From Scytonematopsis contorta HA4267-MV1 (GTDB lineage Bacteria > Cyanobacteriota > Cyanobacteriia > Cyanobacteriales > Nostocaceae): DNA of 64,000 nucleotides. Positions within the stretch are counted from its first letter, which is position 1; each line of letters opens with the position of its first letter. The DNA lies in assembly GCA_019359035.1 (NCBI GenBank), contig JAHHIC010000013.1:1-64000 (forward strand), in the 5' to 3' direction. Below the pieces are notes generated by a model. The model worked only from the letters and a program-made list of their open reading frames with translations, was not told where the DNA came from and did no database searches. Position numbers and translations under genes: made by a program. Of the stretch, positions 26,560-36,169 are shown in pieces.

Positions 26560-28803
26560 ATGAGTATTAATGCAAGCGGTGGCAGTCCAGTCACAAACCC
26601 CCAAAGATATCAAACTTTACCGATGTCAGTTATTTGCCGAGCGGAACAACAAGACCGCTTTTTCAGAAATACTGAACTTCAAGAGTTAGAAAGCTTTTTT
26701 CGTTCTGCGAATAAACGTTTGGAAATAGCCGAAACTTTAAGTCTTCATGGTGACGAAATAGTATTTGCGGGAGCAAGCCGAATTTTTGTTGGTAGCTCCC
26801 TAATGTCTTATTTGGAAAAGCCTCAAGACCCAGTAGGATTACCTGGTTCTGATTATTATGTTGGAGAAGATTATCTGACAGTAGCAAGAAGAAATCGCGT
26901 TTTTCCTATTGGAGAACGTCTCAAGCTTGAAGCATCAAACATTTCTAATCCTGTTACCGATTGGTGGGAAAAGTTAAAGATGACTTTTAGCGACCGAGAA
27001 CCCCTTCCTGGAGGTTTCCGTTTCATTAATGTCTCGCGCTACGGAGTAACGAGAATGAAACGTTCAATGCGCGATTTAGCATGGTTTTTACGATATATCA
27101 CTTTTGCAATAGTCGCAGGTGATACGAGTATTTTGTCTGTTAATGCTAGAGGTTTGCGCGGTGTCATTCCGGAAGATGTGACAGTTGCTACTGTTGTTGC
27201 CCTCAAAGATATGCGATGGAAAGCACTCAGTTATTTTAAAGAAGATGCTGAGTCCCAAGAAATTATTGTCCATAATTTTGACATATTAATATCCGAATAC
27301 CTTGCTGAAAAACCATCAGCACAATTGAGATTTGGGGTTTCTAATGAACAACAAGGTTTAGTTCTACCACAAAGTTATGCGATTTCCTCAGAAGTGCGTA
27401 CCAAGTTTGTAATGAAGTCGCGATTCTCAGAAACTGAAAAACAAGCCGTAATTAAAGCTGCATATCGTCAAGTTTTTGAGCGCGATGTAACTGCGACTTA
27501 TGGTTTCTTTCCCACAGAGCTTGAGTCTCAAGTTAAATGCGGACAAATTTCCATGAAGGAGTTTATTCGCAATTTAGGAAAATCTCGTCTTTATCTGCGA
27601 CTTTTCTATGAGCCATTTACTATTAGTCGCGTTATTGAACTAGCAATGCGTCATTTTTTGGGGCGAGGTTTGAGTTCCCTTGAGGAGTTTCAAGAATATT
27701 TTGCTGTAATTACTAAAGGTGGGTTTCCTAAGCTAGTAGATACTTTAGTTGATTCCGCAGAATATACCGACTATTTTGGTGAAGAAACAGTGCCATATCT
27801 GCGTGGCTTGGGTCAAGAGGCGCAAGAATGCCGCAACTGGGCACCACAGATTGATTTATTTAAATATAGTGCTCCGGTTAAAAAAGTTCCTCAGTTTGTC
27901 ACCCTATTTAGTAAATATCAAAAACCCTTACCAAATCAGCATCCCTATGGGGCAGGTAATGACCCGCTAGAAATTCAGTTCGGGGCTATTTTCCCTGTAG
28001 AAAAACAAACCACTATATTTCCACACAATCCCGCTCCTTTTGGTAAAGACAATCGCCGTATTTTGATTAGTTGTGATGTTGACTCTCACAATGGTAATCA
28101 GACTTTTGGTAAAGTACCTGGTTCTTTGGGAAGAATAGTCAGATTAGACCAAAGTCAAAAGAGCCGTGAAAAAAACACCAATCTAGAGGGTCATGTAGCA
28201 TCGGTAGTAATTAATGCCGCATATAAGCAAGTATTTGGACGCGATGTTTTTGATGGACAACGTATAACTTCTATTGAGTCTAAGTTATTAAGCGGCAATA
28301 TTACTGTAAGGGAATTTGTTCGGCAGCTGGCAAAATCTAATTTGTTCCGCAGTTTGTATTGGGACAAGTTGTATGTAACCAAAGCAATCGAATATATTCA
28401 TCGACGGTTATTAGGTCGTCCGACTTATGGACGACAGGAAATGAATCATTACTATGATATTTGTGCGACCAAGGGTTTTTACGCCCTGATTGATGAAATA
28501 ATTGATAGTTCGGAGTACATAGAAGTTTTTGAGGAAGATACGGTTCCTTATGAGCGATATGTTACACCACGAGGTTTGACGATGCGATTAAGTAAAGATG
28601 CTTATGTGACATCCCAACCTGAAAGTTTAGAGGTTTCATCTAAACCTGATTTGGACTCTTTTGTTCCAAGTAACCATCACCGTCATAACCAATATTTGCA
28701 GGCAGAACTAATTTATGTTCAGCCTGAAAATTTTGAGGATATACCAAACCACAAAGAAGCTGAACATGTGGAGGAAAATCAGCTACTAAGCACCGACAAC
28801 TAA
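26560..28803 (+). CDS. apcE2: far-red phycobilisome core-membrane linker ApcE2
   Basis: 747 residues. The phycobiliprotein-like domain (about 15-260) includes an inserted loop and the signature VIPEDV at 202-207, which in ApcE2 replaces the cysteine-containing segment of ordinary ApcE and goes with non-covalent binding of a far-red shifted phycocyanobilin. Two linker repeats follow, about 290-460 (YRQVFERDVTATY) and about 540-690 (YKQVFGRDVFDGQ), and then an acidic, Asn/His-rich tail. Ordinary ApcE has two to four such repeats; two agrees with a small bicylindrical core. ApcE2 scaffolds the far-red core and passes energy to photosystem II. It is flanked by apcD-like genes on both sides. Confidence 0.95.
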   Translation: MSINASGGSPVTNPQRYQTLPMSVICRAEQQDRFFRNTELQELESFFRSANKRLEIAETLSLHGDEIVFAGASRIFVGSSLMSYLEKPQDPVGLPGSDYYVGEDYLTVARRNRVFPIGERLKLEASNISNPVTDWWEKLKMTFSDREPLPGGFRFINVSRYGVTRMKRSMRDLAWFLRYITFAIVAGDTSILSVNARGLRGVIPEDVTVATVVALKDMRWKALSYFKEDAESQEIIVHNFDILISEYLAEKPSAQLRFGVSNEQQGLVLPQSYAISSEVRTKFVMKSRFSETEKQAVIKAAYRQVFERDVTATYGFFPTELESQVKCGQISMKEFIRNLGKSRLYLRLFYEPFTISRVIELAMRHFLGRGLSSLEEFQEYFAVITKGGFPKLVDTLVDSAEYTDYFGEETVPYLRGLGQEAQECRNWAPQIDLFKYSAPVKKVPQFVTLFSKYQKPLPNQHPYGAGNDPLEIQFGAIFPVEKQTTIFPHNPAPFGKDNRRILISCDVDSHNGNQTFGKVPGSLGRIVRLDQSQKSREKNTNLEGHVASVVINAAYKQVFGRDVFDGQRITSIESKLLSGNITVREFVRQLAKSNLFRSLYWDKLYVTKAIEYIHRRLLGRPTYGRQEMNHYYDICATKGFYALIDEIIDSSEYIEVFEEDTVPYERYVTPRGLTMRLSKDAYVTSQPESLEVSSKPDLDSFVPSNHHRHNQYLQAELIYVQPENFEDIPNHKEAEHVEENQLLSTDN

Positions 28804-28811
28804 AAAGGTTC

Positions 28812-28872
28812 GTAGTAGCGCTTTAGCGCAAAAAAGCCTAATAAAAGAAAAGAGGCGCTGAAGCGCTACTAC
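28812..28872. repeat. GTAGTAGCGCTTTAGCGC inverted-repeat element
   Basis: A 61-bp element with 18-bp terminal inverted repeats (GTAGTAGCGCTTTAGCGC at 28812-28829, matching arm at 28855-28872 with one mismatch) between apcE2 and the third apcD-like gene. It looks like a miniature mobile or REP-type element. GTCAACAGTCAAC heptamers follow it. Confidence 0.8.
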
Positions 28873-28925
28873 AAACAGAACAACCGTCAACAGTCAACAG
28901 TAAACCATCAACATTCAACAAACCT

Positions 28926-29447
28926 ATGAGCTTAGTTAAACAAGTAATTGAAAATGCTGATGAGGAAATGCGTTATCCTACTCCGTCAGAAATTAATATG
29001 ATTCAAGGTTTTTATCACACGGGGGATAAACGAATTCGCATTGCTACTACTTTGGCAAAAAACCAAAATAGGATTGTCGATAGAGCTAGTCAAAAGTTTT
29101 GGAAAGTATGTCCCGTCACCCCCAGTAATAGTGGGAATGCTCGTAAAACTAATTCCTGTCAACGTGACCAAGGGTGGTATATCCGCTTAGTTGCCTACTG
29201 TGTTTTAGCTGGGAATGAACAGCCTTTAGCCGATATTGGAACTATAGGCATGAAGGAAATGTATGAATCTTTAGGTATTCCCATATTTAATTGGGTGGAA
29301 GCAGTGCGTTGTATTAAAGCTGAAGCTTTGGCAGTTTTGAGTGATGAAGATGGAGCGGAAGTTGCTCCTTATTTTGACCATATTATTCAAACCCTTGCTT
29401 CTCCGGGTCCTCCCTATTTTCAAAATAACGGACGTACAGATTGGTAA
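28926..29447 (+). CDS. apcD: ApcD-like far-red allophycocyanin alpha subunit (third of three)
   Basis: 173 residues with the ApcD signature QGWYIRLVAYC and chromophore Cys78 in NSCQRDQGW. It shares the CQRDQGW and TPSNSGN motifs with the gene at 24881, and the two are the closest pair in the cluster. It has a 14-residue C-terminal extension after the normal end (SPGPPYFQNNGRTDW) that the other two lack; this may be real or may reflect loss of the original stop. It is one of ApcD2, ApcD3 or ApcD5. A heptamer array separates it from psbD3. Confidence 0.9.
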   Translation: MSLVKQVIENADEEMRYPTPSEINMIQGFYHTGDKRIRIATTLAKNQNRIVDRASQKFWKVCPVTPSNSGNARKTNSCQRDQGWYIRLVAYCVLAGNEQPLADIGTIGMKEMYESLGIPIFNWVEAVRCIKAEALAVLSDEDGAEVAPYFDHIIQTLASPGPPYFQNNGRTDW

Positions 29448-29508
29448 TTAAACAATTACCAATTACCAATTACCAATTACCAATTACCAATTACCAATTA
29501 CCAATTAA
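29446..29508 (+). repeat. CAATTAC heptamer array
   Basis: Eight to nine tandem CAATTAC units between the third apcD-like gene and psbD3. Confidence 0.9.
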
Positions 29509-29523
29509 AATGGATAAATAGTT

Positions 29524-30585
29524 ATGACAATAGCAATCAGACCTAATCAAAGTTCTGCTTGGGAACTGTTTAATGTTGTTGATGACTGGTTAAAACGCGA
29601 CCGTTTTGTGTTTATTGGCTGGTCTGGACTTTTACTTTTTCCCTGTTCTTATCTAGCTCTTGGTGCTTGGTTTACAGGTACTACTTTTGTTACTTCCTGG
29701 TACACTCACGGTTTAGTTAGTTCTTATCTGGAAGGTTGTAATTTTCTGACCGCTGCGGTTTCGACTCCTGCTGATAGTATGGGTCATTCTCTCTTACTTT
29801 TATGGGGCCCGGAAGCACAGGGTGATTTTACCCGTTGGTGTCAAATTGGTGGGTTGTGGAATTTTATTGCTTTGCATGGTGTCTTTGCTTTAATGGGCTT
29901 CATGCTACGACAAATTGAAATTGCCAGGGTTGTGGGAATTCGTCCTTATAATGCCATAGCTTTTTCTGCCCCGATTTCAGTTTTTGTCTCAGTGTTTTTA
30001 ATTTATCCCTTGGGTCAATCAAGCTGGTTTTTTGCACCTGGTTTTGGTGTGACTGCAATTTTCCGCTTTTTATTGTTCTTCCAAGCTTTCCACAACTATA
30101 CTCTTAACCCTTTTCATATGATGGGTGTTGCTGGTGTATTAGGTGGTGCGCTGTTATGTGCAATACATGGAGCTACAGTGGAAAATACCATCTTTAAAGA
30201 TACCTTTGGGTTTAATACTTTCCGTGGTTTCAGTACAACACAGGCTGAGGAAACTTATTCAATGGTAACGGCTAACCGCTATTGGTCGCAGATTTTTGGT
30301 ATTGCTTTTTCCAATAAACGCTGGTTACATTTCTTCATGCTATTTGTACCTGTAACAGGTTTGTGGATGAGTTCTATTGGTATGGTAGGTTTAGCCTTCA
30401 ACATGCGAGCCTACGACTTTATTAGTCAAGAATTACGAGCGGCTGAAGACCCAGAATTTGAGACTTTCTATACCAAGAATATCTTGTTGAATGAAGGAGC
30501 AAGAGCTTGGATGTCAGTACAAGACCAACCCCACGAACATTTCCAATTCCCAGAAGAAGTATTACCCCGTGGAAATGCTCTTTAG
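29524..30585 (+). CDS. psbD3: far-red photosystem II D2 protein
   Basis: 353 residues, full-length D2. Conserved features are the redox Tyr160 in IYPLGQSSW, the [13 protein letters not shown] segment with the P680 and iron-site histidines (the Trp of FHNWTLNPFH is Tyr here), and [10 protein letters not shown] with the second iron histidine. The C terminus is the standard [10 protein letters not shown]. It differs from housekeeping D2 at many positions ([16 protein letters not shown] in place of LWPFVALHGAFGLIGF), as expected for the far-red paralogue. It forms the reaction centre with the far-red D1. The stop of psbD3 is 59 bases before psbC2, whereas housekeeping psbD and psbC overlap. Confidence 0.93.
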   Translation: MTIAIRPNQSSAWELFNVVDDWLKRDRFVFIGWSGLLLFPCSYLALGAWFTGTTFVTSWYTHGLVSSYLEGCNFLTAAVSTPADSMGHSLLLLWGPEAQGDFTRWCQIGGLWNFIALHGVFALMGFMLRQIEIARVVGIRPYNAIAFSAPISVFVSVFLIYPLGQSSWFFAPGFGVTAIFRFLLFFQAFHNYTLNPFHMMGVAGVLGGALLCAIHGATVENTIFKDTFGFNTFRGFSTTQAEETYSMVTANRYWSQIFGIAFSNKRWLHFFMLFVPVTGLWMSSIGMVGLAFNMRAYDFISQELRAAEDPEFETFYTKNILLNEGARAWMSVQDQPHEHFQFPEEVLPRGNAL

Positions 30586-30593
30586 TTAGCAGT

Positions 30594-30637
30594 CAACAGT
30601 CAACCGTCAACCGTCAACAGTCAACCGTCAACAATTA
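30594..30637 (+). repeat. GTCAACC heptamer array
   Basis: Six or so tandem GTCAACC/GTCAACA units filling the psbD3-psbC2 spacer up to six bases before the psbC2 start, so no ribosome site is visible for psbC2. Confidence 0.9.
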
Positions 30638-30643
30638 ACAAAA

Positions 30644-32038
30644 ATGGAAACACGTTTAGATACTTCAATTAGAAGAATAAGCCCACCAGCTGCTGAAGGT
30701 AGGGATGAAGCATCAACCGGATATGCTTGGTGGGCTGGAAACGCTCGCTTTGTAAACTTATCTGGTCGGTTTTTAGGAGCGCATGTAGCTCATGCTGGAT
30801 TAATAGCTTTTTGGGCTGGTGCGATGTTGTTGTTTGAGGTTTCTCACTACATCCCAGAAAAACCGATGTATGACCAGGGCTTGATTTTAATGCCTCACAT
30901 CGCAACTCTTGGCATTGGTGTTGGATATGGGGGTCAAGTCGTTAATACTTTTCCGTTTTTTGCTATTGCTGTAACTCACTTGATTGGTTCTGCTGTTTTA
31001 GGTTTTGGGGGGTTATATCATTCCCTCAAAGGGCCAGAAAAGCTGGCTGGCTTTTTTAATTTTGACTGGACTGATAAGGATAAAGTTACTAGCATCCTGG
31101 GATTTCACCTGATTGCTTTAGGTGTTGCGGCACTCTTGTTTGTTTGCAAAGCGATGTATTGGGGTGGACTATATGATACTTGGTTGCCTGGTGGTGGCAA
31201 TGTCCGACTTGTTAGCAATCCGACTCTTGACCCAAGAATTATCTTTGGTTATTTGGTCAAAGGTTTTACAGGTGGGTCAGGTAATATTGCTAGTGTTGAT
31301 AACCTAGAAGATTTAGTAGGCGGTCATATCTGGGTCGGTGGATTGTTAATTGCTGGTGGAATTTGGCACATTGTTACCAAGCCTTTTAAATGGACTCACA
31401 AAGTCTTTATTTGGTCTGGTGAAGCCTACCTTTCCCAAAGTTTGGGTAATGTAGCAGGTCAAGCATTTATCGCTGCAATGTTCATTTGGTTTAATAACAC
31501 CGCTTATCCCAGTGAGTTTTACGGGCCGACGGTTGCTGAATCTTCAAATGCTCAGGCTCTAACCTTTTTAGTACGCGACCAAAACTTAGGAGCTAATGTA
31601 GCAAGCGCACAAGGACCCACCGGTTTAGGGAAATATTTACAACGTTCACCCAGTGGAGAAATAATTTTTGGTGGAGAATCCATGCGCTTTTGGGAAGTTA
31701 AAGCACCGTGGCTAGAACCATTGCGTGGTCCCAACGGACTAGACCTGGATAAGCTAAAGAACGACGTTCAACCCTGGCAAATTCGTCGAGCAGCCGAGTA
31801 TATGACTCACGCTCCCATCGGTTCATTAAATTCAGTCGGTGGGTTAGCAACAGAACTAAACGAGTTCAACTTTGTCGGGCCACGTACCTGGCTTGCATCA
31901 GCACACTTCACCTTTGCCTTACTATTTTTGGTTGGTCATCTTTGGCACGCTGGACGTGCAAGAGCAAGTGCTGCGGGCTTTGAACGGGGACTTGACCGCG
32001 AAGAAGAACCAGTTTTATCTATGAAACCTCTAGATTAA
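30644..32038 (+). CDS. psbC2: far-red photosystem II CP43 antenna protein
   Basis: 464 residues, the length of CP43. Six membrane helices carry the chlorophyll-binding histidines ([34 protein letters not shown]). The large lumenal loop keeps [20 protein letters not shown], including the Glu that ligates manganese and the nearby Arg. A far-red form of CP43 binds some chlorophyll f. The start at 30644 ([11 protein letters not shown]) follows a heptamer array with no ribosome site, unlike the usual psbC GTG start inside psbD. The protein ends at [11 protein letters not shown], a normal CP43 end. Confidence 0.94.
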   Translation: METRLDTSIRRISPPAAEGRDEASTGYAWWAGNARFVNLSGRFLGAHVAHAGLIAFWAGAMLLFEVSHYIPEKPMYDQGLILMPHIATLGIGVGYGGQVVNTFPFFAIAVTHLIGSAVLGFGGLYHSLKGPEKLAGFFNFDWTDKDKVTSILGFHLIALGVAALLFVCKAMYWGGLYDTWLPGGGNVRLVSNPTLDPRIIFGYLVKGFTGGSGNIASVDNLEDLVGGHIWVGGLLIAGGIWHIVTKPFKWTHKVFIWSGEAYLSQSLGNVAGQAFIAAMFIWFNNTAYPSEFYGPTVAESSNAQALTFLVRDQNLGANVASAQGPTGLGKYLQRSPSGEIIFGGESMRFWEVKAPWLEPLRGPNGLDLDKLKNDVQPWQIRRAAEYMTHAPIGSLNSVGGLATELNEFNFVGPRTWLASAHFTFALLFLVGHLWHAGRARASAAGFERGLDREEEPVLSMKPLD

Positions 32039-32090
32039 TTGTTAACTGTCATTGCGAGGAGGAACGACGAAGCAACCTCCTTCTACCTAT
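32039..32090 (+). repeat. GTCATTGCGAGGAGGAACGA dispersed repeat
   Basis: A GTCATTGCGAGGAGGAACGA then CGAAGCAACCTCC element in the psbC2-psbB2 spacer. It is of a kind found dispersed in many bacterial genomes. Confidence 0.7.
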
Positions 32091-32139
32091 GTAGTGAACA
32101 ATAACTCAACCATCAACCATCAAAAAAGGAACATAATTA

Positions 32140-33675
32140 ATGGGACTTCCTTGGTATCGCGTTCACACTGTAGTTCTCAACGACCCTGGACGACTAATTT
32201 CTGTACACTTGATGCACACAGCCTTGACAGCAGGATGGGCTGGTTCGATGACGTTGTATGAACTAGCTATTTTTGACCCTAGCGACCCAGTATTAAATCC
32301 GATGTGGCGTCAGGGAATGTTTGTCTTACCTTTTATGGCACGTTTAGGTGTGACAACTTCTTGGGGTGGGTGGAGTGTTACGGGTGAACCAGTGACGGAT
32401 TTTCACCTTTGGACTTTTGAAAGTATTGCTGTAACCCATATTCTTTTATCGGGTTTACTATTTTTAGCCTCTTGTTGGCATTGGGTTTTTTGGGACTTAG
32501 AATTGTTTAAAAACAGTAAAACGGGCGAACCAGTTATCGATTTACCCAAAGTCTTTGGCGTTCATTTACTTCTCGCAGGTCTTCTTTGTTTTGGTTTTGG
32601 TGCGTTTCATTTAACTGGTATTTTTGGCCCCGGAATGTGGGTTTCTGACCCTTACGGACTGACAGGTCATATTCAAGGTGTTGCACCGGAATGGGGTCCA
32701 GATGGTTTTAATCCTTACAATCCTGGTGGTGTTGTAGCCCATCATATAGCAGCAGGAATTGTCGGTATTATTGGTGGAATTTTTCATATCACCTTTAGAC
32801 CACCGGAAGTCCTTTATAGAGCACTGAGAATGGGTAATATTGAAACAGTTTTAGCTAGCGCTTTAGGGACATTCTTCTTTGCAGCTTTTATTGTTTCTGG
32901 CACAATGTGGTATGGAACAGCAACCACTCCAATTGAATTGTTTGGTCCGACTCGCTACCAGTGGGATAAAGGTTATTTTCAACAAGAAATTACGCGACGA
33001 GTTAATACACAGTTAGATGAAGGTAAAAGCTTTGACCAAGCTTGGTCATCTATTCCAGATAAGTTGGCTTTTTATGACTACGTGGGTAATAGCCCCGCAA
33101 AAGGTGGTCTATTTAGAGTTGGTGGAATGGACAAAGGAGATGGAATTGCCGTTTCTTGGTTAGGTCATCCCGTCTTTCAAGATAAAGAAGGTCGAGAATT
33201 AACGGTGCGTCGAATGCCAAATTTCTTTGAAACCTTCCCGGTAGTTTTAACTGATAATAATGACATCGTTCGTGCGGATATTCCTTTCCAAAGGGCTGAA
33301 GCCAAAAATAGTTTTGAGCAAACTGGTGTAACCGTCAGTTTTCATGGTGGTGTACTTAATGGTCAAACAATTACTGATGCAGCAGAAATCAAAAAATATG
33401 CTCGTCGTACACAATTAGGGGAAATATTTGAATTTGACCGCGTAACCCTAAACTCTGATGGCATATTTAGAACTAGTACCCGTGGTTGGTTTGCTTTTGC
33501 TCATGCATGTTGGGGTTTACTTTGGTTCTTTGGACATATTTGGCATGGTTGTCGGACTATCTTCCGAGATGTCTTTGCTGGTATTGACCCAGAACTAGAA
33601 GAGGAACAAGTTGAGTTCGGTATCTTCCAGAAGGTTGGAGATGCGACTACTCGTAAGCGAGTTCTGAGCGCGTAA
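32140..33675 (+). CDS. psbB2: far-red photosystem II CP47 antenna protein
   Basis: 511 residues, the length of CP47. The start [19 protein letters not shown] is standard, and paired histidines recur through six membrane helices ([28 protein letters not shown]). The large lumenal loop between helices five and six is complete. It is the last gene of the far-red block: a palindromic repeat and a convergent gene follow at once, so psbH2, which often follows psbB2 in FaRLiP clusters, is absent here. GGAACATAATTA precedes the ATG. Confidence 0.94.
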   Translation: MGLPWYRVHTVVLNDPGRLISVHLMHTALTAGWAGSMTLYELAIFDPSDPVLNPMWRQGMFVLPFMARLGVTTSWGGWSVTGEPVTDFHLWTFESIAVTHILLSGLLFLASCWHWVFWDLELFKNSKTGEPVIDLPKVFGVHLLLAGLLCFGFGAFHLTGIFGPGMWVSDPYGLTGHIQGVAPEWGPDGFNPYNPGGVVAHHIAAGIVGIIGGIFHITFRPPEVLYRALRMGNIETVLASALGTFFFAAFIVSGTMWYGTATTPIELFGPTRYQWDKGYFQQEITRRVNTQLDEGKSFDQAWSSIPDKLAFYDYVGNSPAKGGLFRVGGMDKGDGIAVSWLGHPVFQDKEGRELTVRRMPNFFETFPVVLTDNNDIVRADIPFQRAEAKNSFEQTGVTVSFHGGVLNGQTITDAAEIKKYARRTQLGEIFEFDRVTLNSDGIFRTSTRGWFAFAHACWGLLWFFGHIWHGCRTIFRDVFAGIDPELEEEQVEFGIFQKVGDATTRKRVLSA

Positions 33676-33691
33676 ATAAAACACCCCCATG

Positions 33692-33721
33692 TGTAGAGAC
33701 GTTACATGTAACGTCTCTACA
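33692..33721. repeat. perfect 30-bp palindrome, TGTAGAGACG family
   Basis: A perfect 30-bp palindrome, TGTAGAGACGTTACA and its complement. It lies between the convergent psbB2 and the gene at 33729 and could serve as a two-way terminator. Confidence 0.85.
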
Positions 33722-33728
33722 TTATTGT

Positions 33729-34226
33729 TTACTGGCGATATTGCTCTAACAATATAATGAACTTATTTACTGGACGGTCAAGCTCAAGCTCACTTAGTAA
33801 AATATCATAACCAAAATAACTTTTATTAAAGCTAATTGATTTTTGTACGTTAATTGGCAAATAATTAATTGCATCAGGCTTTAATTGCACCCCTACGTAC
33901 TTTCTCATTTCCATATTTGCCACTTCAATATTTTTAATATCTTGCCAGCAAATCAAATAATTCCCAAAAGCTGAGCGTTGTATTCCTTCTGGAGTCAACA
34001 CCATACTTGCAGGATGTTTTAAAGAAGCTATGAATATTAAAATAGTTATAGCACTGATAGAACAAATGAGACTCATAATTCCAAAAAGTGTTCCCAAAAA
34101 GCCACCACTTTGAATAACGAAACAACTTAGTACAGCAAATGCTATATAGAATACAAATGGTAATATCACTTTTTTAATACTTCTGATTGCGTTTGGTTTA
34201 ACATCAAAACTACCTGCGGGATTCAT
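33729..34226 (-). CDS. membrane protein with PH-like domain, unknown function
   Basis: 165 residues. Two hydrophobic segments (about 22-45 VILPFVFYIAFAVLSCFVI and 48-68) form a hairpin typical of bacterial PH-like membrane proteins. The C-terminal half is beta-rich (LTPEGIQRSAFGNYLICWQDI, then NIEVANMEMRKYVGVQL), which fits the small YcxB/PH-like group. The function is unknown. It is a single gene convergent with psbB2. Confidence 0.7.
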   Translation of the reverse strand: MNPAGSFDVKPNAIRSIKKVILPFVFYIAFAVLSCFVIQSGGFLGTLFGIMSLICSISAITILIFIASLKHPASMVLTPEGIQRSAFGNYLICWQDIKNIEVANMEMRKYVGVQLKPDAINYLPINVQKSISFNKSYFGYDILLSELELDRPVNKFIILLEQYRQ

Positions 34227-35016
34227 AAAAGTTCCTTAGAATAAATAAAGTGTAGAAAGTTACAAGCAAATAAAATAATGTGCAATATGTCATATTTGAA
34301 ACCATAATCAAGCTATTTATTAACTAAAATAATTAGCAAATATTTTACCTACAACACTATTCAGTAAAATGTAAATGCGATAAAGTAAAAGCTTGAGATT
34401 TGATTTCAAAATGATTTAGAACCTTTTTCTCAGAAATAGGCTTTACCCGCAATCAGAATTTTACTCTGCAAATAATTAACTAGAAACTCTGTTCAATTCA
34501 TTGGTAAATAAATAAAATTGCTCATAAGTTCAATAAACTGCTAATATTTTTGAAGCCAGTATGCCACAGATGAAATAATCTAAGGCTTAACAGCGCTTTT
34601 TAAAAGATTATTTGAAGCACACAATTAATGTAGAAAATATTTTAACTTCCTACACAATTGAGGTAATTATGCTTAATGTGGAGCTACACCCATACCTGCT
34701 TCACTATACTTAGTATATGTTTTCTACGTGTAGCTCTTAAGTAAGAATATACACATACATAGAAACTTTATAATATTTGCGTTGATTGTAATTATTATGA
34801 ATACAGCTACAATAAATTTTTATAAAAAAAGAATTTCGGTCAAGGGCTTAATCTTGTGGCATCCCCATTATAAAAAAGTAGTGAAAGCATCTTGCTTCCT
34901 AATGACATAAAGCATCTTGCTTCCTACTTACATAAAGCATCTTGCTTCCTACTTGCATAAAATAGAGGCTTACATCACACAACAAAAAACCTCTATTTTA
35001 ATATTTAGGATGCTCC
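34227..35016. other. long intergenic region without a gene
   Basis: 790 bases, AT-rich, with no coding frame of protein character on either strand. The only structure seen is a threefold repeat of AAAGCATCTTGCTTCCTA at 34884-34960, just after the end of the phosphotransferase gene. Confidence 0.5.
34884..34960 (+). repeat. AAAGCATCTTGCTTCCTA tandem repeat
   Basis: Three units of about 26 bases (AAAGCATCTTGCTTCCTA plus a variable ATGACAT/CTTACAT/CTTGCAT spacer). Confidence 0.85.
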
Positions 35017-35910
35017 CTAATTTTGCCGCATACCTATAGGTAAAACATCTTTAGCTGAACCAATGTGTGCTAAGGATAACGAGATATCATGATAATTTAT
35101 CCCAGCTATTGCCCACTGAAGCTCAAGCGTTCCCATCCAAAAGCGTGCTCGGTCAATGACGTTTGCTAACATCGGGTAATTATTTTCCATACGCCATACA
35201 ATACTTTCACCATAATTACCGAGCTGTACAGCAATATCACATGCTGGGTCACCTAAACCAGCTGTGCCAAAATCTATCAGACCGCTAATACTTTCTGTAA
35301 TCGGGTCAAACAGGATGTGATACACCGATTTGTCACCATCGATAAGTACGGGTTTATAGCTGAGGTCGAGTTCATTTTTAACTACGGGAGCAAAAAGTTC
35401 ATGTATCCAAGTTTGCTGATGACGCCATAAATGAGGAAAAAGTATTTCCTCCGCTTGCTTGTATAAATACAACCAATCTTCACGTGAGCGCACTGTATCT
35501 GAGGAAGATATTCCAGCATCAACAAGGACTTCACCGGGAATACTGTGCAATTGTTGATGAAATATAGCTAGCTGAGAAATAATGCGGTTTTGTGATTTCT
35601 CGCTCAACTTCAACAAGGTATTTCGAGAAAGCGGTTCACCTTTAATATATTTGTAGGTTACAAAACCTTCCTCTAAATATTCAAAGCGTGGAACCGTTAA
35701 ATCTACATATTTTTGCACGACTGACAACACTTTAGCTTCATGGGAAAGAACTTTTTTTCCCCAGTCATTTTTGGCAAAGCGACACGCGATTTCGTTATTG
35801 ATAACTACCACATCATTAACTAAGCCATCTTGATTAAATTCCAGGTGGTCGAAGGAAATATTTGGGTAAACAGTACGAACTTTTTCCAGATACGAAGTAG
35901 GAATATTCAC
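35017..35910 (-). CDS. aminoglycoside phosphotransferase (APH)-family protein
   Basis: 297 residues with a protein-kinase-like fold. The N-lobe carries the nucleotide site (DVVVINNEIACRFAKND; EAKVLSVV). The catalytic loop reads LIDGDKSVYHILFD, so the catalytic Asp is kept, but the usual HGD is DGD and the metal-binding Asn is His, as in some APH(2'')-like members. The metal-binding Asp is in GLIDFGTAGLGDPACDIA. Family members phosphorylate small molecules, often antibiotics or choline-like substrates; the substrate here is unknown and resistance should not be assumed. Confidence 0.85.
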   Translation of the reverse strand: MNIPTSYLEKVRTVYPNISFDHLEFNQDGLVNDVVVINNEIACRFAKNDWGKKVLSHEAKVLSVVQKYVDLTVPRFEYLEEGFVTYKYIKGEPLSRNTLLKLSEKSQNRIISQLAIFHQQLHSIPGEVLVDAGISSSDTVRSREDWLYLYKQAEEILFPHLWRHQQTWIHELFAPVVKNELDLSYKPVLIDGDKSVYHILFDPITESISGLIDFGTAGLGDPACDIAVQLGNYGESIVWRMENNYPMLANVIDRARFWMGTLELQWAIAGINYHDISLSLAHIGSAKDVLPIGMRQN

Positions 35911-36169
35911 AATGACTCCTAATGGTTATAAAACAAACAGACAATGAAAGTTTTTCGAGCATGTAGCCCGATTGCAGCGACTCAAATGATTTGTGTGCTT
36001 GTTTTACTAACGAATCATCGTCATTGAACTCCCTGGAATGTTACTAAGTATAAATATAACATCTTAAATAGTAGGCATAACAGCCCAACCAATGAGCCAA
36101 GAATGCCTACGTCCTTTAAACTTAAATTAGCAATCAAGGCGTACTCATAGCAAAACTAAAGGTTGGGCG

